A stretch of 64,000 bases of DNA from UBA5314 sp964635975 (GTDB taxonomy: Bacteria; Bacillota; Syntrophomonadia; Syntrophomonadales; Syntrophomonadaceae): contig CAZWPO010000001.1 in assembly GCA_964635975.1 (NCBI GenBank), positions 1-64,000 of the forward strand. Reading direction: 5' to 3'. The notes beneath the pieces were generated by a model that was not told the DNA's origin, did no database searches, and saw only the letters and a program-made list of their open reading frames with translations. The position numbers were made by a program, and so were the translations under genes. Positions 9,570-18,247 of the stretch are shown here, in pieces (position 1 is the first letter of the stretch; each line of letters opens with the position of its first letter).

Positions 9570-10709
9570 CTAAATATCCTTTCTATTTTTCACTTTACTA
9601 GTAAAGAATTCTTTGATGCTGTCGGTAACATAATAAATCATTTCATCGCTCATTTCCGGACATATTGGTAAAGAAATAATCTGTCCAGCCATCGCTTCTA
9701 ACTTGTCGTAATTGCATATAGCTTGAAATGTATGACCCGCTGGCTGATGAGTAATGGGTACTGGATAATGTATTCCTGTCTGAATTCCGTTGTTCGATAA
9801 GAACTCCTGCAATTTATCACGTTCACGCGCTTGGATAACATATAAGTGCCAGGCGGACTCGGCATATTTCGGTACAGTAATAGTGGTTATATCATTTATT
9901 TCTGCCAATTCACGGTTATAAATAGATGCAACTTCTTTGCGACGAGTATTCCATTCCTCAAGATATTTCAGCTTTACAGATAACACGACTGCCTGTAATG
10001 CATCTAATCGGCTGTTTAATCCACAAACACGATGAACGTATTTATCAAGTCGACCATGATCTGCCAACATCCTTATCTTTTCGGCCAATTCGTCGCTATT
10101 GGTTACAACTGCGCCGCCATCTCCGAAAGCCCCTAGATTTTTCCCCGGATAAAAACTATAGGTTGTAGCGTCACCAAACATCCCTATTGGTAACTGTTTA
10201 TATCGTGACCCGTGAGCTTGAGCTCCATCATAAATAACCTTTAGCTCATACTGTGATGCAATATTCATTATGGCATCCATATCACATGGCATACCGTATA
10301 AATGAACTGGAATAATGGCTTTTGTTTTGTCTGTGATGGCCTTCTCCAATACTTGAGGGTCCATGGTGTAAGTTGAATAGTCGATATCTATTAGTATCGG
10401 TTTAGCTCCCACTGCAACAATGGCTTCCACTGTAGCTATAAACGTATTGGGCACCGTTATAACTTCGTCTCCCGGTCCAATATTCATGGCCATTAAGGCA
10501 ATTATTAAGGCATCTGTGCCGTTCCCAACTCCAATACAATGCCGGGCACCAACATAATTTGCATAAGAGGTCTCAAAATCGATAACTGCTTTACCCTTAA
10601 TAAAACTTGCAGTATCTAATATGTTTTGAATAGCATAGTCTATTTCTGGTTTAATAGATTTATACTGTTTATGTAAATCTAAAAAAGGCACTTTTATTTG
10701 CAACTGCAT
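9570..10709 (-). CDS. DegT/DnrJ/EryC1-family sugar aminotransferase (WbpE-like)
   Basis: The 379-residue PLP enzyme has VPFLDLHKQYKSIK at the N-terminus, GNGTDALIIAL for phosphate binding, YDGAQAHG (aspartate 161) that contacts the PLP ring nitrogen, and YSFYPGKNLGAFGDGGA with the Schiff-base lysine at 190. Such enzymes move an amino group from glutamate to a keto-sugar nucleotide. Here the likely substrate is the 3-keto-uronate made by the neighbouring oxidoreductase. The ATG follows GGAGGAG at good spacing. Length and motifs are complete. Other amino-sugar pathways use the same family, so the exact position of amination is inferred from neighbours. Confidence 0.88.
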   Translation of the reverse strand: MQLQIKVPFLDLHKQYKSIKPEIDYAIQNILDTASFIKGKAVIDFETSYANYVGARHCIGVGNGTDALIIALMAMNIGPGDEVITVPNTFIATVEAIVAVGAKPILIDIDYSTYTMDPQVLEKAITDKTKAIIPVHLYGMPCDMDAIMNIASQYELKVIYDGAQAHGSRYKQLPIGMFGDATTYSFYPGKNLGAFGDGGAVVTNSDELAEKIRMLADHGRLDKYVHRVCGLNSRLDALQAVVLSVKLKYLEEWNTRRKEVASIYNRELAEINDITTITVPKYAESAWHLYVIQARERDKLQEFLSNNGIQTGIHYPVPITHQPAGHTFQAICNYDKLEAMAGQIISLPICPEMSDEMIYYVTDSIKEFFTSKVKNRKDI

Positions 10710-10724
10710 GCATCTCCTCCAAGT

Positions 10725-12053
10725 CTATTGTCTGCCTACAGAATGATATATAAAACCCATATCCCTGGCAGTCCTAGGATCAAACATATTCCTAAAATCG
10801 AATATAAACCTATCGCTCATAAGTTCCTTGATAGCTATTAAATCCATCTGTCTGAATTCGTTCCATTCAGTTAAGATAACCAACGCATCTGCGCCCTTGG
10901 CAACTTCATATTCATCATAGCAATACGTAATACTTCTAGCATTAGTAACGTAGGTCTTGTAATTCGGAATTCCTTCAGGATCATAAGCTTTAATGTTCGC
11001 CCCTAGTCGTATTAATTCGGTAATTATTAAAATTGCAGGAGATTCTCTGATATCATCTGTCTCAGCCTTGAAAGAAAGGCCTAAAACGCCAATGGTTTTC
11101 CCATTAACATCCCCCATTGCATCACATATCTTTGTTACCATTCTTTTCTTCTGGTTTTCATTGCTGGAGATGACGGTTTCAACTATGGGCAGATTTTCTT
11201 TTGCTTCCTGAGCAATGGCTACCAGTGCTCGGGTATCCTTAGGGAAACAACTACCGCCGTACCCAGGTCCAGGGTGTAAAAACTTTGACCCGATGCGACC
11301 GTCCATTCCCATTCCTTTGGCCACCATATGTACATCTGCACCTATCCTTTCGCACAGGCAAGCTACTTCATTAATAAAAGCTATCTTAGTAGCAAGAAAG
11401 GCATTAGACGCGTATTTTATCATCTCCGAGCTTTCGATGTTCGTGATGACAAACGGTACTTGATTTAAGTTAAGGGGCCTATATATGCTTTTCAATATCT
11501 CGACCGCTCTCTCATCATCTGAGCCAATCACCACTCTATCAGGAACCATGAAGTCCTGGACAGCCTTACCTTCCCGTAGGAACTCGGGATTGGAAGCTAC
11601 GCTGAATTGATAGTCAACCCCTCGCGCGTCTAATTGTTCTCTGATTATCGCTTCAATTTTTCTTCCTGTGCCTACTGGCACCGTGCTTTTAGTTACAATT
11701 ACTTTATATCCGTTAATATATGTTCCTATACTTTTAGCAACATCAAATACATTTTGTAAATCCGCAGTCCAATCTTCGTTAGGTGGTGTTCCAACCGCAA
11801 TAAAAATAACTTCACATTCTTCAATAGCACTTACTATATCCGTAGTGAAGTCAATTGATCCTTTTTTTAATACCCTTTCAAACTTGTCTGATAAACCTGG
11901 TTCATATATTGGAATCTTCCCGTTTTTTAGTTTTGTTATTTTTTCTTCATCCATATCTACATTGAGGACTTTTAAACCAAAATCCGCCATGCAGATTCCC
12001 TGAACAAGCCCCACATATCCCGTTCCTATAATTGCAATACGTTTATTGTACAC
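10725..12053 (-). CDS. UDP-glucose/UDP-HexNAc 6-dehydrogenase
   Basis: This NAD-dependent four-electron dehydrogenase oxidises C6 of a UDP-hexose to the uronic acid. The 442-residue protein has the Rossmann motif IIGTGYVGLVQGICMADFG, the KSTVPVGT segment, SNPEFLREG and GPGYGGSCFPKDTRAL with the catalytic cysteine at 269. SFKAETDDIRESPA follows in the C-terminal UDP-binding domain. Overall it reads like the UDP-glucose 6-dehydrogenase branch (Ugd/TuaD). The downstream WbpB/D/E-like trio would need a UDP-HexNAc uronate, so either this enzyme supplies that substrate or it makes UDP-glucuronate for another residue. The GTG start has a GGGGAGAAGG site. Confidence 0.88.
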   Translation of the reverse strand: MYNKRIAIIGTGYVGLVQGICMADFGLKVLNVDMDEEKITKLKNGKIPIYEPGLSDKFERVLKKGSIDFTTDIVSAIEECEVIFIAVGTPPNEDWTADLQNVFDVAKSIGTYINGYKVIVTKSTVPVGTGRKIEAIIREQLDARGVDYQFSVASNPEFLREGKAVQDFMVPDRVVIGSDDERAVEILKSIYRPLNLNQVPFVITNIESSEMIKYASNAFLATKIAFINEVACLCERIGADVHMVAKGMGMDGRIGSKFLHPGPGYGGSCFPKDTRALVAIAQEAKENLPIVETVISSNENQKKRMVTKICDAMGDVNGKTIGVLGLSFKAETDDIRESPAILIITELIRLGANIKAYDPEGIPNYKTYVTNARSITYCYDEYEVAKGADALVILTEWNEFRQMDLIAIKELMSDRFIFDFRNMFDPRTARDMGFIYHSVGRQ

Positions 12054-12291
12054 GTCCTTCTCCCCTTTGCTCTAACATTTACGATTGGCCTTATGGAAAT
12101 TGTAATCTCCCTCAATTATGAAAAATAATAATTGAAATCCCTGGTTGAAAAATCAGGAGCTTTTACGTTTTACACGTATCGATTGTTTCAGGTTTCACAA
12201 GCTAAATTAATAAAATAACAGTATTCCTTGCATTCAGTGAGACTTTTGCCAAACACCCTGCACTCTTTACATACTTCAATTATTGGTCAGT
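12054..12291. other. Intergenic gap inside the polysaccharide operon
   Basis: This AT-rich gap separates the kinase gene from the dehydrogenase gene. It has a short dyad, CAATTAT with ATAATTG (about 12115-12138), and a weak CCTG/CAGG hairpin near 12143-12158. Neither forms a convincing terminator. A promoter could lie here but I cannot single one out. Confidence 0.3.
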
Positions 12292-12996
12292 TTATGAACC
12301 GTAAGGGTAACTTTGATCAGCACCTGTCTTTACCCGGTTTAGGACCACCCCCATCAAATGCGCATTAGCCCTTGCAAGCTGTTCCTTGACGTGACGTGCT
12401 GTTTCAATAGGTGTAGCCCCTTGACGCACAACTAATAAGACTGCGTCAACCTGAGATGCTAAAATACTTCCATCAGCTACTTCAATGATTGGAGGAGAAT
12501 CTATAAAAACATAATCATACTTAGCAAGTAAAGTTGTCCATAATTCTTTAGTCCGTTCAGAATTTAGTATTTCGGCCGGATTAGGGGGGATTGGTCCACT
12601 AGTTAGCACCTTTAAATTGCTTGACGTTAAATTTTGTACTGATTGTACTGCCTGTTCAATCTTAGCATTATTCAATATACAGTTGGTAAATCCAATAATA
12701 TTTGGTAATTTAAATAGTTTGTGTTGAACAGGTTTTCGAAGATCACAGTCTACTAGAATAACTTTGCTGCCAGCTTGAGCAGTAACTACCGCCAAATTTG
12801 AAACAATGGTAGACTTGCCATCCTTGGCCGAAGCACTTGTTACCATAATCGAACGGAAAGGGCGATTTATTGCAGTAAAACTCAAATTTGTTCTGAGGGT
12901 TCGATACGCTTCTGAGACAATTGATCTGGGATTTACTACCGTAATTAATGCATTTTCAAATTTTTCTTCAACCAGTTTTGGACTTCCCTTCTTCAT
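12292..12996 (-). CDS. CpsD/YwqD-type bacterial tyrosine kinase (BY-kinase)
   Basis: The 234-residue cytoplasmic ATPase has the Walker A variant SASAKDGKSTI, Walker A' VILVDCDLRKP and Walker B FIDSPP of BY-kinases, which autophosphorylate on C-terminal tyrosines and control capsule polymerisation. EAYRTLRTNLSF near the N-terminus is the usual oligomerisation motif. The tail ends QSYPYGS, so only two tyrosines stand where most relatives have a cluster of three to seven. It overlaps the CpsC-like gene by 4 bases. In Firmicutes the transmembrane adaptor and the kinase are separate proteins, as here. Confidence 0.88.
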   Translation of the reverse strand: MKKGSPKLVEEKFENALITVVNPRSIVSEAYRTLRTNLSFTAINRPFRSIMVTSASAKDGKSTIVSNLAVVTAQAGSKVILVDCDLRKPVQHKLFKLPNIIGFTNCILNNAKIEQAVQSVQNLTSSNLKVLTSGPIPPNPAEILNSERTKELWTTLLAKYDYVFIDSPPIIEVADGSILASQVDAVLLVVRQGATPIETARHVKEQLARANAHLMGVVLNRVKTGADQSYPYGS

Positions 12997-13763
12997 TCCG
13001 CACCTCCATATCCGTGTTGCTTAATATTGTAGCGATTTTCAGCTGGAATAAGCCCCAATACCGGGAGGTTAAGTTCACGTTCAACGTCCGCAACTGTCTT
13101 CAAAGTATTGTCGAGATATTCCTTTAAAAAGGCAAGTAAAACGGATAAAATTAACCCTAAAATAAATGCTGTGCTTATATTTAAGATCTTGTTAGGCTTT
13201 ACTGATTTAACCGGCATATTAGCTGGTGATATGACTACAACTGATGAGAACATAAATTCTTTAGTAAGCGCCAGGTATTCATCCGATAATGCATATGCAA
13301 TATTGTAAGCCAATACCGGATCATTGTGGTTAACTTTAACTTCTATAAGATTAGAATCTGTTATAATGTTGGCCTCAATAATTTTCGACAAACTCGCAAC
13401 ATTTTGATCTTGTAGGTTAAGCCTATCTATAACCCTTTTCATAAGGGCTTCACTCTTCAATTGTCCTAGATAAGTATTCATGGTTAAAATCGGCATTATA
13501 TTGCGATTGTTCAACCCGGTGGCAGCTCCATCCTGTATAATTGGCTGGTCAATCTCAAGTTTTTCCGAAGCAACTGTGACCATTAGTAAGGTCGTAGTCT
13601 GATAAACTGGTTTCAACATATAGAAGTTAATAATGCCGGTCGCGAGAGTAACCAATAAAGTTATCGCGGAAATCAATCCAATACTTTTGTGCATTATCTT
13701 AAAAAACTGCCTAAGGTCCATTTCCAGTGTCTCCGACCTTGAACCTGTCCTTTGCTCACTCAT
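12993..13763 (-). CDS. CpsC/Wzz-type chain-length regulator and kinase adaptor
   Basis: The 256-residue membrane protein has a first helix near residues 27-54 (SIGLISAITLLVTLATGIINFYML), an external domain, and a second helix near 197-217 preceded by the proline-containing MPVKSVKPNKILN. This is the Wzz/CpsC pattern. The protein should set polymer length and activate the CpsD-like kinase through its C-terminal cytoplasmic tail. The start is within a few bases of an AAGGGG sequence. The order phosphatase, adaptor, kinase is that of Gram-positive capsule loci. Confidence 0.88.
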   Translation of the reverse strand: MSEQRTGSRSETLEMDLRQFFKIMHKSIGLISAITLLVTLATGIINFYMLKPVYQTTTLLMVTVASEKLEIDQPIIQDGAATGLNNRNIMPILTMNTYLGQLKSEALMKRVIDRLNLQDQNVASLSKIIEANIITDSNLIEVKVNHNDPVLAYNIAYALSDEYLALTKEFMFSSVVVISPANMPVKSVKPNKILNISTAFILGLILSVLLAFLKEYLDNTLKTVADVERELNLPVLGLIPAENRYNIKQHGYGGAE

Positions 13764-13830
13764 TATGGTGTACCCCTTTCAATGTCAACAATCTCTCGTT
13801 AGCTTACATTATAGAATTATAGTAGTATAA

Positions 13831-14628
13831 TTATTTTACATTAGAAAACTGAAACCGGCTCCAGATGTTTTGTTTGTTTGGCACGGGATTTCGTTCAATA
13901 GTTTGGCACTCAATAATTAGTCTAGGTATATCTACAACGAGGTTTTTCGCAAATTCGCTTCCCCATTTACTTTTTAATATCTTATAAGCCTCACTTAATA
14001 TGGGAGGCCTTTCCACGATATTATGCCCATCAGAAGCCATAATCTGTATGGCACCTATCTGGATCAGCTTAAAAGCAGTCCTGCGGACTTTTTTCCCGTA
14101 AATACCCATAATACTGTTGGATGTTACTTGAGCCAGGATTCCTCGGTCGACAAAAGTCTTAAGCAAATTGGGATCCTTACTAAATGTGTAGTTCCTTTCA
14201 GGATGTGCTATTATCGGGGTAACTCCCTGAAGTTGGATTTCATAAAGAATCCTAGCGACGGTTTCAGATACGATCAGGGACGGTAGCTCAATCATTATAT
14301 ATTTGCCATTATTATTGATAGTAAGCAAATCGCCGCTGACTAAACGTTGTGCAAGGTCAGGTTCCAATGAATATTCCGCTCCTGGTAATACCGTCATTTC
14401 TATCCCTTTATTCACCAAGGTCTTATTGAGCTTTGATACCGCGTTTAAAATGTTCTGCTTGCTGTTGTCAAACACTCCACGGATTACGTGGGGCGTAGCT
14501 ACTACAGTCAAAATTCCATCCTGTCTTGCTACTTCAAGCATATCTAAAGAATCCTTGATTGTTTGCGCTCCATCGTCCAGTCCAGGCAAAATATGGGTAT
14601 GTAAATCAATGAACACTGATTGCTTCAC
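13831..14628 (-). CDS. CpsB/YwqE-type PHP protein-tyrosine phosphatase
   Basis: The 265-residue metal-dependent phosphatase of the PHP fold should dephosphorylate the CpsD-like kinase. It shows DLHTHILPGLDDGAQ at the N-terminus, VVATPHV, an IAHPERNY motif and ASDGHNI near the C-terminus; together these supply the histidine and aspartate ligands of the trinuclear metal site. It is the first gene of the minus-strand polysaccharide operon. About 580 bases without genes separate it from the divergent epimerase/dehydratase gene. Length and motif order match CpsB and YwqE. Confidence 0.9.
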   Translation of the reverse strand: MKQSVFIDLHTHILPGLDDGAQTIKDSLDMLEVARQDGILTVVATPHVIRGVFDNSKQNILNAVSKLNKTLVNKGIEMTVLPGAEYSLEPDLAQRLVSGDLLTINNNGKYIMIELPSLIVSETVARILYEIQLQGVTPIIAHPERNYTFSKDPNLLKTFVDRGILAQVTSNSIMGIYGKKVRRTAFKLIQIGAIQIMASDGHNIVERPPILSEAYKILKSKWGSEFAKNLVVDIPRLIIECQTIERNPVPNKQNIWSRFQFSNVK

Positions 14629-15019
14629 CTCATCTGATGTAATACAATTTATATATCAATCTACTTTAAAGGCCTCTTGGATAAATTGTATTTCATTCCA
14701 CAATATTACACGTGAATATTATATCAAATTACCTCACAAATCTACCAAAGGATAATGTCATCGAAAAAAGACCTATATATAATATCGTTTTCATGATGAC
14801 TAGCTTGAGAAATATTCTTTCAAGCAATAATAATGTTAAACTGTTTTATATTTGGGGTATAATAGCAAATATGAATTCTTCAGTTAGTTTAATGCAGACA
14901 TAGTAGTAGTTTAAACAAATGCCTATTTTTAGGCTTTCTATCTTATTGTGTTTTCATAACTTAAACAATTATCATATTATAACATACAGCCATCACCCCA
15001 ATAAACAGGAGTCAATTGC

Positions 15020-15034
15020 GACTAAAGTCCTTAT
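15020..15034 (+). repeat. Direct repeat GACTAAAGTCCTTAT, copy 1
   Basis: This 15-base sequence recurs exactly at 15154-15168, 134 bases downstream. Each copy holds the dyad GACT-AA-AGTC. Copy 1 lies upstream of the candidate promoter and copy 2 downstream, as expected of a pair of regulator sites. No known regulator is assigned. Confidence 0.6.
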
Positions 15035-15106
15035 ATCTTCGGGGACCTAATGTCTTAAGTTTTATGCTACTATTTGTTTAAATGTGAAATAATACCTATT
15101 ATTTTC

Positions 15107-15136
15107 TAGACAGGTTCCTCATGAACCAGCTATAAT
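15107..15136 (+). promoter_or_regulatory. Candidate sigma-A promoter with operator-like dyad in the spacer
   Basis: TAGACA at 15107-15112 and TATAAT at 15131-15136 are separated by 18 bases, close to the vegetative consensus. The spacer contains GGTTC (15113-15117) and GAACC (15123-15127), a perfect dyad with a 5-base centre. A protein bound there would block polymerase. The promoter would drive the dehydratase gene, whose TTG start is about 70 bases downstream. Confidence 0.5.
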
Positions 15137-15153
15137 TACAATACAAATATAAA

Positions 15154-15168
15154 GACTAAAGTCCTTAT
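15154..15168 (+). repeat. Direct repeat GACTAAAGTCCTTAT, copy 2
   Basis: This is the second exact copy of the 15-base repeat. It falls about 20 bases after the -10 box of the candidate promoter, in the predicted untranslated leader, where a bound protein could act as a roadblock. Confidence 0.6.
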
Positions 15169-15208
15169 TGTATTTATTAATTATGTTTTTTAGGAGGCAG
15201 GTGATATT

Positions 15209-17092
15209 TTGGGCTTGAGATTGAAGCAAATTGTTTTCTTATTAAGCGATATCTTTCTTGTCAACCTTGCTGTTTATATCATGCTGCAGCTGAGATTTGA
15301 TGGTTATGTTCCAGACTATTTTACGCAGGCCTTCTGGAGCCTGGTTCCTTACATATCGGCCATATTCGTATTTTCTTTTATTGTAATGCGACTCTACAAT
15401 CGCATATGGGAACACGCCAGTATTCCTGAAATGCTTTCTATTTTAAGAGGCACCAGTATCGCCATGGCTGCATTGGTGCTGATTGTTTATTTCTTTAATT
15501 TGCCTGGGCTCCCCAGAAGCGTATATTTGGGCTCCTGGGTTTTTATAAATGTCAATATTGGCGCATCAAGGATCTGGTACAGGGTTTTTCGCGATTATTA
15601 CAAGAAACGGAAGAACAAAGAGTGCAGCAAGGTTCTTATTATTGGCGCCGGCGATGCTGGTTCTATAATTATCCGGGAAATACAGAGTAATCGGAGCCTG
15701 GGACTTCACATAGCCGGCGTAATAGATGATGATCCGCAAAAAAGACATTTGACTTTACATGGGGTATCGATCCTGGGCAATAGGAAAGATATCGAAAGTG
15801 CCGTAAATGATCTGAGTATAGACGAGATCATCATTGCCATCCCTTCCGTATTTGGTGAGGATCTGCGAGAAATAGTAGAGATATGCAAGAGAACATCTGC
15901 CCGCTTAAGAATCCTTCCGGGTATATACCAGAGTGCAAGTGCTGACAACAGTATGCTGCACAAATTGAGAGAAGTGCAGATGGAAGATCTTTTGAAACGT
16001 AATCCTGTAAAACTTAACCTGAGTGAAATAGCCAACTACGTGGGTGGTAAGACCGTTCTGGTAACCGGAGCGGGCGGATCCATCGGTTCGGAATTATGCC
16101 GCCAGCTTCTGCAGTTTTCTCCGCAAAAACTCGTCATCCTGGACAACAGTGAAAACAATCTTTTTGAAATTGAAATTGATTTGAAATCATATAAAACACC
16201 TGTTCATATTTGGACAGAACTTGTTGATGTGCGTTTGCAGGACAGGCTGGAAGGTGTATTTCGCCAGCATCGCCCGGAGGTTGTATTTCATGCCGCAGCC
16301 TTCAAACACGTACCTATGATGCAGCGTCATCCAGACCTGGCCTTGAATAATAATGTTATCGGCACCAGAAACACTGCCTTACTTGCTGACCGGTATGCTG
16401 TAGAAACCTTTATCTTCATCTCAACAGACAAAGCAGTAAATCCGACCAGTATAATGGGAGCATCCAAACGCATAGCGGAACTGGTGGTAAAGGATATCAA
16501 TCGGAATAGCCGAACCAAATTTGCTTCTGTACGTTTTGGCAATGTGCTTGGCAGCAGGGGCAGTGTAATCCCTACATTTATCAAGCAGCTCCAAAAAGGC
16601 GGTCCTGTGACTGTCACTCACCCGGAAATGAAGCGCTTCTTTATGACTATTCCAGAGGCGGCCCAACTCGTCATAGAAGCGGGCGCTCTGGCTAAAGGCG
16701 GAGAGGTTTTTGTATTGGATATGGGTGAAATGATCAAGATAGATGATTTAGCCCGAGAACTGATCAAGCTCTCCGGTTATGTGCCAGATCGGGATATCAG
16801 GATAGTATATACAGGTATGAGGCCAGGCGAGAAGCTTTACGAAGAACTATTCACCAATCCAGAGGAAATGGTCTCCACCAGTCATGAAAGAATTTTTATT
16901 TCGCGTAAAGAGCTTGATGACTGTCATTTCGATCTGACCAAGAGCATAGCACTGCTGCTCAGGAGTTCCCTCAAAGACAAAGCAGAAGTGCTCAATATAA
17001 TCATGCAGTTTGTTCCTGAATTTCAGGGTGAGCATATGATCGTTCTGGATAATAACACGAAGCAAAAACCTTATCTGGTTTCTACTAATTAG
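15209..17092 (+). CDS. Membrane-bound UDP-HexNAc 4,6-dehydratase (CapD/WbpM/PglF family)
   Basis: The 627-residue protein has four N-terminal membrane helices (to about residue 100), a first Rossmann-like domain with VLIIGAGDAGSI (142-153), and a C-terminal short-chain dehydrogenase domain. The latter has LVTGAGGSIGSEL (284-296) for NAD and STDKAVNPTSIMGASKR (405-421), where methionine 416 and lysine 420 replace the usual YxxxK pair, as in WbpM and PglF. It should convert UDP-GlcNAc to a 4-keto-6-deoxy sugar, the entry to bacillosamine, QuiNAc or FucNAc. The TTG start follows AGGAGG. It is divergent from the cps-like operon. Confidence 0.87.
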   Translation: MGLRLKQIVFLLSDIFLVNLAVYIMLQLRFDGYVPDYFTQAFWSLVPYISAIFVFSFIVMRLYNRIWEHASIPEMLSILRGTSIAMAALVLIVYFFNLPGLPRSVYLGSWVFINVNIGASRIWYRVFRDYYKKRKNKECSKVLIIGAGDAGSIIIREIQSNRSLGLHIAGVIDDDPQKRHLTLHGVSILGNRKDIESAVNDLSIDEIIIAIPSVFGEDLREIVEICKRTSARLRILPGIYQSASADNSMLHKLREVQMEDLLKRNPVKLNLSEIANYVGGKTVLVTGAGGSIGSELCRQLLQFSPQKLVILDNSENNLFEIEIDLKSYKTPVHIWTELVDVRLQDRLEGVFRQHRPEVVFHAAAFKHVPMMQRHPDLALNNNVIGTRNTALLADRYAVETFIFISTDKAVNPTSIMGASKRIAELVVKDINRNSRTKFASVRFGNVLGSRGSVIPTFIKQLQKGGPVTVTHPEMKRFFMTIPEAAQLVIEAGALAKGGEVFVLDMGEMIKIDDLARELIKLSGYVPDRDIRIVYTGMRPGEKLYEELFTNPEEMVSTSHERIFISRKELDDCHFDLTKSIALLLRSSLKDKAEVLNIIMQFVPEFQGEHMIVLDNNTKQKPYLVSTN

Positions 17093-17220
17093 AATCCAGC
17101 GATATCGCAATCACACTGTGGCTTATAAAATATAAAACTGTCCAAGCTAAAATTTCATCATTGAATTGCGCATAAACTTATTCATAAGTGGTTCTTCACC
17201 AAACCCTGGAGGTGTACATA

Positions 17221-18243
17221 TTGAAAGCGATGATAATGGCCGCAGGCGTCGGTTCCAGGCTAATGCCGATGACTAGGGAGATACCAAAGCCGATGATTCC
17301 CATGGGCAATCGGCCCTTGATGGAAATTATACTAGAACAGCTCAAATATTATGGCATACAGGACATTATTGCCAATTTGCACTATCACGCATCAGTAATT
17401 AGCGATCATTTCAGCGAGGGCGCAAGAATGGGAGTGCATATCCAATATTCCCGGGAGAAGGAGTTGTTGGGTACTGCCGGGGGCGTAAAGCGCTGCCAGT
17501 GGTTTCTTGACGACACTTTTGTCATAGTTAGTGGAGACGCTCTCACTGATATAAATCTATTAAGGCTTATCTCCGAACACAAAAGCAATGGCGCCATAGC
17601 TACCATCGCCCTCAAAGAGGTCCAGGAAGTGGAGCAATTTGGTGTGGTTATCACCGATGACAGCGGTAGAATCCTGGATTTTCAAGAGAAACCACAGCGG
17701 GATAAAGCGCGTAGCAGACTGGCCAACACCGGTATTTATATATTCGAGCCCGAGATCTTCGACTATATTCCGGAGAATAGCTTCTATGATTTCGGAAAAC
17801 AAGTTTTTCCCGAATTAGTGAGCATCAATGCTCCTTTTTATGGTGTGACTATATCTGATTACTGGTGCGACATTGGCAATTTACAGGCCTACTTTTCCTC
17901 CCACCGTGATTTACTGGAGGGAAAGATTCGCATCAAAATACCGTCTGCTCTAAAAAGTTCTAGTGATGGCGGTAGGCTGCTGATCGGTGAAAACGTATCG
18001 ATTGGTTCCAATGTTGTCTTTTCGGGCAATGTGGTGATCGGAGATGGATGCATCCTGAATGATAATGCGTTCATTAACAATTCGATCCTATGGGATAATG
18101 TTTTTATCGGTGATAACATATATATCGACAATAGCATAATAGGCAGCAAATGCAATATCAGCAGCGGCGCCACAGTAAATCCAGGGGCGGCGATCCCCAG
18201 CCGCTCGCAAATCGACCACAATACTAATTATGAGGCCATCTGA
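17221..18243 (+). CDS. Sugar-1-phosphate nucleotidyltransferase with beta-helix tail
   Basis: The N-terminal domain has MIMAAGVGSRLMPMTREIPKPMIP, the NTP-binding signature with the magnesium-binding arginine and lysine, plus VSGDALTDIN and FQEKPQ further on. The C-terminal 90 residues are hexapeptide repeats (IGENVSIGSNVVFSGNVVIG) forming a left-handed helix. This two-domain form is common among GDP-mannose and glucose-1-phosphate nucleotidyltransferases. I set the start at TTG 17221 because GGAGGTG lies six bases upstream; the in-frame GTG at 17188 has no such site. The nucleotide and sugar are not certain. It ends 4 bases from the convergent manC gene. Confidence 0.83.
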   Translation: MKAMIMAAGVGSRLMPMTREIPKPMIPMGNRPLMEIILEQLKYYGIQDIIANLHYHASVISDHFSEGARMGVHIQYSREKELLGTAGGVKRCQWFLDDTFVIVSGDALTDINLLRLISEHKSNGAIATIALKEVQEVEQFGVVITDDSGRILDFQEKPQRDKARSRLANTGIYIFEPEIFDYIPENSFYDFGKQVFPELVSINAPFYGVTISDYWCDIGNLQAYFSSHRDLLEGKIRIKIPSALKSSSDGGRLLIGENVSIGSNVVFSGNVVIGDGCILNDNAFINNSILWDNVFIGDNIYIDNSIIGSKCNISSGATVNPGAAIPSRSQIDHNTNYEAI

Positions 18244-18247
18244 TGGA

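Larger units (their letters stand above)
14629..15208. other. Divergent intergenic control region
   Basis: This 580-base AT-rich region separates two divergent polysaccharide transcription units and probably holds promoters for both. It contains a dyad at 14803-14825 (GCTTGA with TCAAGC), a TATAAT-like box near 14860, two copies of a 15-base direct repeat, and a good plus-strand promoter with an internal operator-like dyad, listed separately. No credible protein-coding frame is present. Confidence 0.5.

Noticed and set aside
14803..14880. Plus-strand promoter pairs TTGAGA/TAATAA and TTAAAC/TATAAT
   Set aside because: They are plausible by sequence but lie over 300 bases from the next gene in an AT-rich stretch where such matches are common.
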